Origin: Aphelocoma coerulescens
Lineage: Eukaryota > Chordata > Aves > Passeriformes > Corvidae
Assembly (NCBI RefSeq): GCF_041296385.1
Contig: NW_027184085.1
Span: 55,581,109-55,645,108, forward strand
Direction: 5' to 3'
Length of the DNA: 64,000 nucleotides
Shown here: one piece after another, positions 49,501 to 55,508 of the stretch
Layout: each line of letters begins with the position of its first letter
Numbering within the stretch: position 1 is the first letter of the stretch
Notes under the pieces: model-generated
Database searches by the model: none
Told to the model about the DNA's origin: nothing
What the model saw: only the letters and a program-made list of their open reading frames with translations
Made by a program: the position numbers and the translations under genes

Positions 49501-52500
49501 CAAAGCTTTTCAAGACATTTATTTTCATACTGCTTTTGCAACCATGGCTTGAGACTGAGTCAGTTTCCTGCTGGTCTGCCTTCATCTGACTGAAAGTATT
49601 AGAGCCAATGCATCACGCTGGAGATATGCAGGATGAAAACACACTTTTTCCTGAGCTAGTATGACTGATGTGGGGACTGAGCTGCACACAGACACTTTTC
49701 TCCCTGCACAATGTGTTTTCTTCCAGGATGAATTCAGAGGGATGTTAGCCCACATCCTGCTCTCTCTAAATTGTCAGTGATGCAATTTGCTTCTCTACTT
49801 AGTCCTGAAAATTGAACCTAATGAAGATGACTTCTATCATTTTCCCAGTCATGCAGGCTGAAAGATATACTGTCCCCTCAGCAATAAGGCAGGAATTTAT
49901 GCTGCCTGAGAGAAATGTGCCTGTTTTGGCTCAGGAAGAGAGGCTCAACTTTTTCTTCACAAGGGTTGCCCTTCAACTGTGTGACCCTGAAGAGCCATCA
50001 CAGATCTGTAGGCCTTGGCTGTTTCAAAATGAGCGTAACTATGGCTTGAGGATCTCGTCATAAAACAAAAATATCAGTCCCTAATCCCTTGGTTCAGGGT
50101 TGTTTGTCTTCTCTGCAGAGGTGTGCTACAGGCCCATAATCCTCAAGGCTGGAGGGGTTTACAAACAGATCCCATAAACCTGATCAGCTGGACTGGACAA
50201 GTTCGGAAGATCCCACATGCCACTGCTGAGTGCTGAGTCAATAAAGACTACATTCACTGAACTGCCAAAGTATTGGGTCTGCAATCAGATTTGGGTAGGA
50301 TTTGTAGCTAGCATGTCTCAAAATGTGCTGAATTGCCTCAGTGTATCTTTACTTTTTAGCTTATAGCCACATGTACAATACTCTGCTTCCGTTCCAGGAC
50401 ACCTGGAAAGCAGCAGAGAATCCAAGGAGCAGCTACAGGCAACAGCCCACACAGAGGACTTTGCTCTTTCCCTCCATACATTGTAATCACTAGCCAGCAA
50501 ATGAAAGAATTATAATGAAAAAGTTTCACAAAAATATGTGACACTCAAATCAAAATATCTTCCAGCTCTGAATTAAGAGAGAGTCCTACCTCTAAAGAAA
50601 TTATTACTGTTTAGCAGAAAGAAGATGCAAGGTTGTTTTAAAAAGGATTTAGAATAGAAACAATTTACATTAAAAAAAAATTTTAAATCATGTTTGCAAG
50701 AAAATCAGTCACAGGCTCAGTTTCTGACACCATAAAGATATGACACAAAAAATAGTACAGTACACGTGGAACACATGGGGAGACTTCTCTCCTTCACTAC
50801 AGGCTGTAGATACCCCTGTCACAGAGGACAAAGCTGGCAGCTCACCCTTGCTGTGTCACATCCCATGTGCTGCTAGGTGCTTCAGGGAAACCACTGCTGG
50901 AGTGATGAGGACATGTCTAGGATGTGGAAACACACCTCTGTCACACAGGCTGGCTAACCCAGCCAAGCAACTGCGTAAAAGCTGCAAAGACAGGCAAATT
51001 GGATTTTAACTGCTCCTGACTGCTAGATTTCAAACTCAGACCTCTCTGTAGTACCTAACTTAATGCTGTTACCTGACACTGAACTCCAAGTTACTTTTAC
51101 ATACTCTTTCAACCAGAGTCACTTCTTTGTGCAAATGCCCCTCGCAATATACACATGGCATGCTTTTGAATACTCTGCAAATGGAAGAAAATTGTTCTTA
51201 GAGGACTGTTCTCCTCTTAGGGACCCCAACCCCAAAGAAGCAGTTTTCTGCACATAAGCAAGAAATATGTAAAGCCTTATCTTCTTTAGTGTGAGGAGCA
51301 GAGCTCCAGTTTGGCTGAGTCAGGCAGCCCAGAGTCACCTGCCAGCCACCACAGACATGACTAAATGCTGCATTTCCCCTCTCCAGCTCCTCATTGTGAT
51401 TTTGGTTTGAACCCCTGTATAGCTCTATCCCTCACTGTCACCTGGAAAAAAGCTAAAGTGCTACCACAAGAGAATTTTACATTAGTGATTACATGAGATC
51501 AAGCAGAAGACAGGGACAGAAATCAGTGTCCCCCTGCAGGTTCCAGGTGGAGAGCATGCAGAACTTGAAATGCTCTTAAAATTACTTTTATATATTTCTC
51601 ATGTTCATATCATATGGGTTTTGGGGCTTGTTTTCAGTAATATCTATTTCTCTAAATGCTTTTTTCTGCAGAATAGCTTTAAAAGCTGTTCCTTATGAAC
51701 CACAAACTGTTGGTTTCGGCAAGATATGTGGAGTGTAGGAATAGATGGTAAAACAAAGCAAACAAGTGAGGGAAAAAAGAGAGGGTCAGGGCCTTGATTA
51801 AAAAATAGAGCATGCCAAGATTCCTATTTCAATTAAATAAGGGGATCACAGGGACAGTGTTGGTGTTGTTAGCTTCCCTCTGAGACTCACATTGATTTAT
51901 ATCAGCTTATTGATTTTATTCTGCTTAGAGAAGAATGCTCAAAAATGGTTTTATGAAACAGATGGCAAGTATTGGTATTGTTTAGCCCATCAGATACAAT
52001 TGTTTCTTTACAGCATCTAAAAATTCTTTGAAGTTTATACTACAAGAGAATCATACGCATTTCAAAAAACACCTATGCAAGTAAAACAGTTTGAACTGGA
52101 GTTTGGGTGAATTACTGGGGTAGGAATGTGTGTGTTTTGACTACTGCAAAAGTAAACTTACAGGGAAGAAGCCTGAGACTGGTTCTGGAATAATATATCA
52201 TTTTGAGACAAACGAGTGTCCTTGCTGTGGTTTGAACTGAGATTTCAGAATCCTGAAAGAAGGTCATACAATCTCCTGTGCCAGTGCCTCTGATAAAAAA
52301 TGCAGTTAGTTGTTAATCTGTCTCTGGGGTATTTTGGAGTTCTCAGATGCTACTGTGACATTTGTGACAGGTGCCATGGAGGCCCAGAATATCTCAGAGA
52401 GTATTGTAGTGAGCCTAAACAGATGTTGTGGATATATGGGTTACACAAGTACTGTCTTTAGTTATTGGAACTAAAAGTGCTACATGCATCTTTCTGTTCT

Positions 52501-54433
52501 AGGTACGATGTGCAAATTGTGTGTGTGAAGGGGAGTCACAGGAGAATGAGTACAGATCATTAAAAGAGATAACAGGTTTTTGAAGTGACATTCCCCCGGG
52601 GAAAAGTGATATATAATGATTTGCCCTGTTTGAGAGGTCTGATGGAGGCTGCCAGCTAAGTGGAAAAACAGCATGCTTGCCAAAAGGGGTCATGTGCCCA
52701 GGGTCCAAGGGCTGATGCATCGTACTTGCAGGGACCCTACATATTGAGAGCTGAGTGTGCAAGTGTCAAGTATTCTTATTGCATCCTGATTTCCTAATAG
52801 TTCTTTGTTCAGTGAAAGCCAGATGCTTGGCAGTTAACTCAGAGAATGTTAATGCTTCCAGGCTTTATTGCAAAAGCTTTATTGATGGGGGGAAATGGGA
52901 AAGGCAAAACTGGAGTGCTGGAACCTCTAAGCAGCAATACCCTGACCCCCCAATACCCAAGCAAATACAGTTTACCTTGCAGAAGAGTCCTTTTGCTGGC
53001 ATGATTTATGTCATCTGAGAAAGCAGTTTAATTATCCCAGCAAAACACCTCCAAGCTGCTGGATAACATCAATAAATTACAAAGAGGCTGTAATCTAAAA
53101 CCCTGGTCTGAAGGTTCAAAAAAATGCAAAAGGAAAATGTGGAGAGCAAGAGGTCTCAGAGCTGGGTGCTGTAGAGCAGTGATCACCACTGTGGAAAGTC
53201 TGTGGCGGTCACACAACTGATGCTGCTCCCCTTTTCCTTATGTACATCAAGCATCTGTGATGATGGGACTTGGCAGTGTCACTGTCTATGTATAAACAAC
53301 AGCACTGTTTGTAATAAACATGCATATTTCACAGTACTGTGCCAGCTCTGCTGTCTATCAAGCCATATGCTCTTGCAGAGGGTGTCAGATCAACTGCTTG
53401 ACTGTGGGATAAGGGATGGATGTAACACCCCATTGCAGGGACATCCCAGCCAGAAGGAGTTTCTGGCCTGAAACACTTTATGATTTTGTTTGTAGTATAA
53501 AATGGACAGAACAAGACTGAATTTTCCTTTAAAGCCCCGGCATGATTACTCCCAAACAAGGAGAAGCAGAAAATCACCCAGGAAACTCCTCACTCACGTG
53601 CTCTAAAGGTTCTTCCAGAACTTTTAGAAGAGGGAGTGGAGGAGAGGGAGGGGTAAAAAGATGCATCCAAAGAGCTGGTTGTGAAGGCAGCCTTTGGAGA
53701 GACGCGGGAAAGTCATCAGGATGAGTGTGGAACAAACAATATTTCCAATAGCACCATTATTTGCCACACTTATTTTTAAGTTTAAAAATATTGTGGCTGT
53801 TTCATTTTTTCGAAAAAACACGACGTCTGAAATCTTTGATGCTACCTGGTTTTCATAGGTATCAGTAGCTCAACAGCACAAGAAGTTGAGTTTCCCCCCT
53901 TTTTTTTTCTCTACGAAGCGCGCACGCAAGTTTTCCTCAAAACACTTGCCAACTCTGAATCAGTTCCTGGGGGAGACACTTCCTTCTCCAGCGCTGCCCG
54001 CAGCCGGTGGCTAGCAGCAGCAGCCCGCCGGGCAGGGCGCATCCCGTCCGCGCGCTGGAGCGGGGCATTCCGCCGCACACGGAGCAGGAGCAGGGCTGCA
54101 AGGGCGACAGGTGCCCGCCCAGCTGGGCTGGGCTGAGGGACACTGCGCACAGAAATTAGCTTTTTAACTTTTTCACCTCGTAGCCTCGGATAGCGCGGCA
54201 AATATGAATCCAATCTCCAGAGTACATTAGCTGTAAAGACGAGCCGTTCCTGCCCTCAGGTTCCCCTAAAGGAGCCCGACAAACCATTTGCGAAGGGAGC
54301 CGTCTCTCCCCGCGGGGCTGCTTCCCCGCCCCGCCGTGTCCCGGGGGTGCCGTCCCCGCGCCCTGCCTACCTTGTCCCGCTTCAGCAGCTCCAAGATGTA
54401 GCCGAACCGGGCGCTGTCCGCGGCCCCCTCCAT
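16235..54433 (-). CDS. TRIM36: TRIM36 (haprin), complete 10-exon coding region
   Basis: E3 ubiquitin ligase of the TRIM C-I (COS-box) class. The family is known for microtubule association and for roles in the sperm acrosome reaction and the cell cycle. Ten coding exons on the minus strand join in frame: 54371-54433, 44302-44536, 36772-37097, 33439-33585, 32292-32387, 30154-30407, 29408-29532, 21910-22203, 21344-21641 and 16235-16589. They total 2193 bases including the stop, giving 730 residues. All junctions are GT..AG and the codon phases match. Domain order: RING from C33 with a serine-rich insertion, B-box1 (about 155-200), B-box2 (about 212-248), coiled coil (about 258-350), COS box (about 355-415), FN3 (about 417-512), SPRY (about 515-730). 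I recognised it by near-identity to human TRIM36 as remembered (about 728 residues). I see no disabling change. The start at 54433 is the first ATG of its frame and has G at -3 and +4. The introns hold CR1 copies, LTRs and an antisense provirus. Confidence 0.96.
16724..20060 (-). mobile_element. CR1 LINE, minus strand, in TRIM36 intron 9
   Basis: Begins on the plus strand with the reverse complement of the CR1 3' end (ATCATAGAATCATAGAAT) only 135 bases before exon 10. On the minus strand it reads 3' UTR, RT C-terminal part ([10 protein letters not shown], about 17430), thumb, RT N-terminal part ([20 protein letters not shown] and YRPVSLTS, about 18660-18740) and endonuclease ([30 protein letters not shown], about 19480-19590). 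The 5' limit near 20060 is approximate. Interrupted by an LTR at about 17963-18613. Same strand as TRIM36. Broken by stops. Confidence 0.88.
17963..18613 (+). mobile_element. LTR inserted in the intron 9 CR1
   Basis: CR1 homology stops after TGGGGTCACTTTGTG and resumes at TTCACTAATTCCC. The intervening about 650 bases contain AATAAA at 18471-18476 and pyrimidine-rich stretches, and look like a plus-strand LTR. The exact ends and target duplication could not be fixed (TCACT or TTGT-type repeats are possible). Confidence 0.6.
20061..21343. other. TRIM36 intron 9, part near exon 9
   Basis: Unique-looking AT-rich intronic sequence with only short chance ORFs. No repeat family or RNA gene recognised. 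Confidence 0.6.
21344..21641 (-). CDS. TRIM36: TRIM36 coding exon 9 (PRY/SPRY, first half)
   Basis: Residues 515-612. Starts [16 protein letters not shown], contains [18 protein letters not shown] and [18 protein letters not shown], and ends ..DVTSP plus two bases. Two overlapping CAG acceptors are possible (TTTTTCAG and seven bases further in); only the first keeps the SPRY frame without loss. The segment [15 protein letters not shown] differs most from the mammalian protein as I remember it. Confidence 0.94.
21910..22203 (-). CDS. TRIM36: TRIM36 coding exon 8 (fibronectin type III)
   Basis: Residues 417-513 with split codons at both ends. [12 protein letters not shown] opens the FN3 domain; [18 protein letters not shown] is the F-G strand region; it ends TPPAP at GTATGG. 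Acceptor TTCCAG at 22204-22205. Confidence 0.95.
22384..22475 (+). mobile_element. truncated 5' LTR
   Basis: About 90 bases from TCGGGAAGGCGACTCC to CCCAGCTGTAATAAC match the same stretch of the 3' LTR (28694-28785) with a few differences. Upstream of 22384 the identity ends, so U3 and most of R are missing. The differences between the two copies could date the insertion. Confidence 0.85.
22476..22493 (+). promoter_or_regulatory. tRNA primer binding site
   Basis: TGGTGCCCGAACAGCCTT directly follows the LTR remnant. TGGxGCCCGAACAG is the lysine-tRNA type PBS core with one change (T for C at position 4) and divergence after position 14. A lysine tRNA is the best guess for the ancestral primer. 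Confidence 0.7.
22897..23259 (+). pseudogene. gag: gag 5' region (matrix-like, doubtful)
   Basis: A 120-codon frame starting [10 protein letters not shown], rich in Pro, Cys and Ser and ending in an acidic serine run. It lies where matrix should be and has a Gly at position 2. However, it resembles no matrix domain that I can name and is in a different frame from the capsid. It may be a remnant of matrix plus the proline-rich linker, or simply open by composition. Confidence 0.35.
23299..24321 (+). pseudogene. gag: gag capsid and nucleocapsid, with an in-frame stop
   Basis: In one frame after a TGA at 23299: [15 protein letters not shown] (capsid start-like), [15 protein letters not shown], then an in-frame TAA at 23464-23466, then 284 open codons. 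In the open part the major homology region [17 protein letters not shown] is at residues 114-130 and a CCHC zinc knuckle (C212, C215, H220, C225) follows. A second CxxC (CATC) further on lacks proper spacing, so the second knuckle looks degenerate. Encodes the virion core structural proteins in the family. Nonfunctional because of the stop and the damaged 5' part. Confidence 0.9.
24219..24225 (+). promoter_or_regulatory. -1 ribosomal frameshift heptamer (A AAA AAC) in gag-pro overlap
   Basis: Read in the gag frame the codons are TCA AAA AAC, so the heptamer A AAA AAC is in the exact phase for -1 slippage. The pro frame is open from before this point and continues to 25058. Nine bases downstream there is a 7-bp stem (24235-24241 with 24252-24258, one G-U pair) with a 10-base loop whose GGCC could pair with GGCC at about 24277, a possible pseudoknot. 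Confidence 0.85.
24219..25058 (+). pseudogene. pro: pro: dUTPase-like domain plus aspartic protease
   Basis: In the -1 frame relative to gag. After the slip site come a dUTPase-like region ([18 protein letters not shown] at about 24550-24604, then [14 protein letters not shown] at about 24639-24680) and a retroviral protease with active-site motif [10 protein letters not shown] (about 24807-24836) and a later IGG flap-like motif. The usual end motif [10 protein letters not shown] is not in this frame but in the next one (about 25013-25042). So either the pro-pol shift point lies earlier than usual or a small indel occurred near 25000. No strong slippery heptamer is seen in the pro-pol overlap. 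Confidence 0.85.
24990..25399 (+). pseudogene. pol: pol: reverse transcriptase N-terminal part, ends at premature stop
   Basis: Frame with [10 protein letters not shown], then [40 protein letters not shown] and [17 protein letters not shown], the fingers region of a class II retroviral RT. It ends at TAA (25397-25399) right after MLAIID, where the first catalytic Asp block should continue. The next block resumes in another frame at 25403. Confidence 0.9.
25403..26457 (+). pseudogene. pol: pol: reverse transcriptase palm, thumb and connection
   Basis: Resumes in a shifted frame with [20 protein letters not shown], then [20 protein letters not shown], the catalytic YVDD at about 25612-25623, the [11 protein letters not shown] block, thumb and connection, to a TGA at 26455-26457 after ALTIFGLS. 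The first ATG of this open stretch is 25522. The shift at about 25400 separates the catalytic aspartates into different frames, so no active RT can be made from this copy. Confidence 0.92.
26454..26760 (+). pseudogene. pol: pol: RNase H remnant, missing its first catalytic block
   Basis: [20 protein letters not shown] and [16 protein letters not shown] (about 26457-26563) followed by [11 protein letters not shown] are RNase H core. The N-terminal TDGSG block expected just after ALTIF is deleted, and the usual DSAYV reads DLAYV. A stop after 26684 and another frame change separate it from [16 protein letters not shown] and the final RNase H Asp (RRADALA), which are joined to the integrase frame. 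Confidence 0.85.
26723..27844 (+). pseudogene. pol: pol: end of RNase H plus integrase, 373-codon open frame
   Basis: Residues 1-25 are the C-terminal RNase H. The integrase zinc-binding site is H43, H47, C71, C74. The catalytic triad is D100 (WQTD), D157 (KTDNG) and E193 (IVERT) with exactly 35 residues between the last two. The C-terminal domain includes [15 protein letters not shown] (about residues 291-305). A lysine/arginine-rich tail follows (CRRKRRR at about 331-337, NLS-like). The whole frame is uninterrupted, unlike the rest of pol. It is part of a dead provirus; the start codon is internal to RNase H and not a natural start. Confidence 0.92.
28024..28275 (+). pseudogene. env: env: transmembrane subunit C-terminal stub
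   Basis: An open frame from after TGA at 28021 to TGA at 28273-28275 reads [20 protein letters not shown], then a hydrophobic membrane anchor ([16 protein letters not shown]) and a cysteine-rich cytoplasmic tail start (CLLRCCRK), ending inside the LTR. This is typical of the end of retroviral TM. The surface subunit and fusion region are absent: only about 180 bases lie between the integrase stop and this stub. Confidence 0.85.
28221..28232 (+). promoter_or_regulatory. polypurine tract
   Basis: AGAAGGGGGAGT directly precedes the TGTGGGG start of the 3' LTR, the expected place for plus-strand priming. Confidence 0.85.
28233..28785 (+). mobile_element. 3' LTR of the provirus
   Basis: Starts TGTGGGGTATGCC and contains a TATA-like CTATAAA at about 28456-28462. 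It ends, by comparison with the 5' remnant, at CAGCTGTAATACA. However, no poly(A) hexamer lies inside, while AGTAAA follows at about 28804 and a U5-like end (CTTAAACCAAGACC) at about 28930-28943. The true LTR may therefore run to about 28940, with the 5' copy carrying a deletion next to the PBS. Confidence 0.8.
29408..29532 (-). CDS. TRIM36: TRIM36 coding exon 7 (COS box)
   Basis: Completes the Arg codon split from exon 6, then [18 protein letters not shown] and [18 protein letters not shown], ending SFHSN plus one base. This is the COS box, which confers microtubule binding in this TRIM class. There is no ATG in the reading frame, so it is easily missed. Acceptor TTTTCAG, donor GTAAAT. Confidence 0.93.
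30154..30407 (-). CDS. TRIM36: TRIM36 coding exon 6 (coiled coil)
   Basis: Residues 290-373 plus two bases. Starts [18 protein letters not shown] and runs through [20 protein letters not shown] to KQLHV. The acceptor is TAG, which puts a stop in frame just upstream, so a simple ATG-based ORF search sees only the second half of this exon. Donor GTATCT. Confidence 0.93.
30924..31595 (-). mobile_element. probable solo LTR, minus orientation, in TRIM36 intron 5
   Basis: The minus strand shows CCAATCACTTTAAACC, then CACTATAAAATAATGAGAC (TATA at about 31284-31291), then about 310 bases later TTCAATAAATTATTTT (AATAAA at about 30969-30974) and an end ..TTTTCTCACA at 30924. This is the order of U3 promoter, R and U5. 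The 5' border and a target duplication could not be fixed. Its orientation matches TRIM36, so its poly(A) signal could act on the host transcript. Confidence 0.6.
31596..32291. other. TRIM36 intron 5, rest
   Basis: AT-rich intron. Contains a small near-direct repeat (CTTGGGGATTTTT / ACTGGGGATTTTT at about 31687-31715). Nothing else recognised. Confidence 0.6.
32292..32387 (-). CDS. TRIM36: TRIM36 coding exon 5 (start of coiled coil)
   Basis: Thirty-two codons, residues 258-289, [10 protein letters not shown] through LLLKETE. Heptad-like spacing of Leu and Ile marks the start of the coiled coil used for TRIM dimerisation. Acceptor CAG before GAGAAGC; donor GTAAGA. Confidence 0.94.
32388..33438. 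other. TRIM36 intron 4
   Basis: Unique-looking intron. At 32862-32935 a polypyrimidine run (T-rich with C) is followed at once by a polypurine run (AAGAGAGGAAGAAAAGGAAG..), a strand-asymmetry switch. No gene or repeat family seen. Confidence 0.6.
33439..33585 (-). CDS. TRIM36: TRIM36 coding exon 4 (B-box 2)
   Basis: Exactly 49 codons, residues 209-257, starting [16 protein letters not shown] and ending AYKTLK. Carries the C-H/C-C/C-H ligands of B-box2 (CPEH, CEIC, CHLC, HANH). CAG acceptor and GTAAAA donor. Confidence 0.95.
33586..36399. other. TRIM36 intron 3
   Basis: Intronic AT-rich sequence with a (GT)n microsatellite at 34312-34369. No exon-like frame with splice sites and no repeat family recognised before the CR1 end at 36400. 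Confidence 0.6.
34312..34369 (+). repeat. (GT)n microsatellite with CT interruptions
   Basis: About 58 bases of GT repeats interrupted twice by TCTG. Located in TRIM36 intron 3. Confidence 0.96.
36400..36478 (+). mobile_element. CR1 3'-end fragment
   Basis: GAGCTGGACTTGATGATCCT, TGTGGGTCCCTTTCAGCTCA and TTTTCTGTGATCTGTGATC are the CR1 3' terminal sequence, here extremely 5'-truncated. An A run at 36486-36498 follows. It lies in intron 3 of TRIM36, antisense to the gene. Confidence 0.85.
36772..37097 (-). CDS. TRIM36: TRIM36 coding exon 3 (RING end and B-box 1)
   Basis: Residues 100-208. Begins [11 protein letters not shown], completes the RING with FPCPGC, then [17 protein letters not shown] and B-box1 (CDFC, CMDC, CNEC and the H ligands). 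Ends ..NFRPK at a GTAAGT donor. Phase 1 acceptor, phase 0 donor. Confidence 0.95.
37098..38234. other. TRIM36 intron 2, part near exon 3
   Basis: No recognisable gene or repeat. Short chance ORFs only. Confidence 0.6.
38235..38681 (+). mobile_element. solo LTR with extended terminal inverted repeats
   Basis: Starts TGTCCTGATTTCATCT and ends AGCTGAAACCAGGACA. These are 16-base imperfect inverted repeats (14 of 16 match), as in a common avian LTR group. The flanks CTAAA (38230-38234) and CTAAC (38682-38686) are a one-mismatch target duplication. The internal TGAGAATAATGTTGTTACAC and CACTGATGTTTTGGCTGTTG stretches are also typical of that group. Length 447 bases, in intron 2 of TRIM36 and antisense to it. 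Confidence 0.85.
38682..44301. other. TRIM36 intron 2, rest
   Basis: Long AT-rich intron segment with no supported exon or repeat family. Contains the polypurine block at 40741-40848. Small ORFs up to about 90 codons are scattered and unsupported. Confidence 0.6.
40741..40848 (+). repeat. polypurine (G/A) tract of about 108 bases
   Basis: Runs of GGGGAAGG, GGGGAGGGG and GGGAAGGGGAAG with very few pyrimidines. Several GGG or GGGG runs close together make G-quadruplex or triplex structure plausible on this strand. TRIM36 is transcribed with this strand as template, so its pre-mRNA carries the pyrimidine-rich complement. Confidence 0.85.
44302..44536 (-). CDS. TRIM36: TRIM36 coding exon 2 (RING domain, first part)
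   Basis: Residues 22-99 plus one base of codon 100. Contains the RING zinc ligands CPAC, then [10 protein letters not shown], followed by a serine-rich stretch typical of TRIM36, where the RING is interrupted. Acceptor before GTTGCC at 44536; donor GTATGT after 44302. Confidence 0.95.
44537..45099. other. TRIM36 intron 1 between exon 1b and exon 2
   Basis: No gene or repeat recognised. AT-rich up to the abrupt edge of the CpG island near 45100. Confidence 0.6.
45334..45377. repeat. (CAGA/CAGG)n microsatellite
   Basis: About eleven tetranucleotide units, first CAGA then mixed CAGG and CAGA, inside the CpG island 84 bases beyond the exon 1b donor. It should be length-polymorphic and lies close to a candidate splice donor. 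Confidence 0.9.
45461..45487 (-). CDS. TRIM36: possible alternative TRIM36 first exon (exon 1b)
   Basis: A short open frame, ATG plus eight codons (MESDRLESP), ends exactly at a GTGAGC donor in phase 0. That is the phase needed to splice to exon 2 at 44536. It sits in a strong CpG island only 0.9 kb upstream of exon 2. The product would be a slightly shorter TRIM36 in which MESDRLESP replaces the 21 residues of exon 1a. I infer this from phase, donor and island; there is no transcript evidence. Confidence 0.6.
45930..47420 (-). mobile_element. CR1 LINE fragment, minus strand, in TRIM36 intron 1
   Basis: Starts on the plus strand with the reversed CR1 3' end (GAATCACAGAATCAATCAGG, TTGGAAAAGACCTCTGAGA). 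On the minus strand it reads the 3' UTR, then RT C-terminal part ([28 protein letters not shown]) and the RT palm ([40 protein letters not shown], 47100-47280). Truncated in RT near 47420. Inserted directly upstream of the exon 1b CpG island. Same strand as TRIM36. Confidence 0.88.
47421..53899. other. TRIM36 intron 1, distal part
   Basis: About 6.5 kb of AT-rich intron without recognisable exon, RNA gene or repeat family. Short ORFs look like chance. Confidence 0.6.
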
Positions 54434-54600
54434 GCCGCGCGCTCCCGGCGGGATCACGCCGCCCCTGCGCTCCCGTCGCGCCCGCGGCGCAGCCCCGGTC
54501 CCGGTGCGCTCCGAGGGAGGGCCGTCCTGGTGCCACAGGCGCTCTGCCCGCCCACCCGCTCACGGGACGCAGGATGCTCGTGAAAACCTCTCATCCTGCA
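53900..54600. promoter_or_regulatory. CpG island over TRIM36 exon 1a
   Basis: Dense CpG and GC-rich sequence surrounds the exon 1a start, in contrast to the AT-rich flanks. It is most likely the main TRIM36 promoter and 5' UTR, with transcription on the minus strand. No obvious TATA box, as usual for CpG-island promoters. Confidence 0.75.
54371..54433 (-). CDS. TRIM36: TRIM36 coding exon 1 (exon 1a)
   Basis: Encodes 21 residues beginning [12 protein letters not shown] and ending in LLKRDK, then a GTAGGC donor. The FGY-x-x-EL core and the spacing from Met to FGY match the N-terminus of the long mammalian isoform. It ends in phase 0 and joins directly to [10 protein letters not shown] of exon 2. 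It lies inside a CpG island. An upstream in-frame GTG exists, but no upstream ATG in this frame. Confidence 0.9.
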
Positions 54601-54774
54601 GGGTCGCGGCAGGACTGCCAGGCATCTGGCGGTGCCCAGGAGCACCTCCTCTGCTCAGATGCTGCAGCGGCGAGAGCCTGTTAAAGCTGACAAAGTTATA
54701 CCTACTGGTGGTCCCGTCAAATCTGGGTGGTACTGTATCAATCACGGAGCCTGTGGGACTGGGCTGATGCTGGT

Positions 54775-54810
54775 GCATGCCCACCAGGCCAACACCCAAG
54801 GTGGGCATGC
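54775..54810. repeat. inverted repeat, 11-bp perfect arms
   Basis: GCATGCCCACC at 54775-54785 and GGTGGGCATGC at 54800-54810 with a 14-base loop. About 340 bases upstream of the exon 1a start. Confidence 0.9.
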
Positions 54811-55472
54811 CTCTTTTCAAAGCACAGCTTGTAGTGGATGTATGCTGAGGAACAGCGTGATGCATTTGTTCTCAGGCTCCATCTGGTTTTCTTAAATTCT
54901 AAGCTGTTGTTTAGATGAAAAATTTGGTCTAAACAGAGAACACCTAGTAATGTGCATAACTGCATGTATGATCTGTTTCATGTGTTTGCACTTGAGTGGT
55001 GGTGTGTTTGTGGGGTAACTCAAACAGGAGGAAATCTTCCTATCATCTCTTTTTTCTTCATCCCTCTAGGGATGAGATGGATACAACATGCCTTTAAACA
55101 TCTGTGGCAGAAAAACTGGTCCCAGCAACTCATGTACTCTCCTCTGCTTGATGAAGGCAGCCCTCAGTCCCACTGAAATGTTGACACCAGGCAGGAGGAC
55201 CACTTATCAGGTGAAGCACTGCACCCAGACACTGTGGGCAACGGGGTTCCACAGGATGGCTGGGGAATAGTGTTTGAGGCATGGCAGACATCACATTTCT
55301 GCTCCATGCCTGTCCCCACTCCAAGCCTTATATACAGCTTGCTTCTGGTAGAGGAACTGGAGTTCACTTCAGCCAGCATCTGGCTCATTTCTTCCTATTT
55401 TGGAGTCAAACTTCCCCAAACCCAAAGGTCCCAGCTGCCTCCAAGACCTGGGGGTGGGGGACAGCCCACTGC

Positions 55473-55508
55473 TCCACCTCTCAGTTCTGTTCCAAACTGA
55501 GAGGTGGA
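55473..55508. repeat. perfect 14-bp hairpin with 8-base loop
   Basis: TCCACCTCTCAGTT at 55473-55486 is the exact reverse complement of AACTGAGAGGTGGA at 55495-55508; the loop is CTGTTCCA. No T-run or A-run and no small-RNA family recognised. Confidence 0.93.

Noticed and set aside
54156..54563. 135-codon minus-strand frame over TRIM36 exon 1a
   Set aside because: Different frame from the real exon; caused by GC richness of the CpG island.
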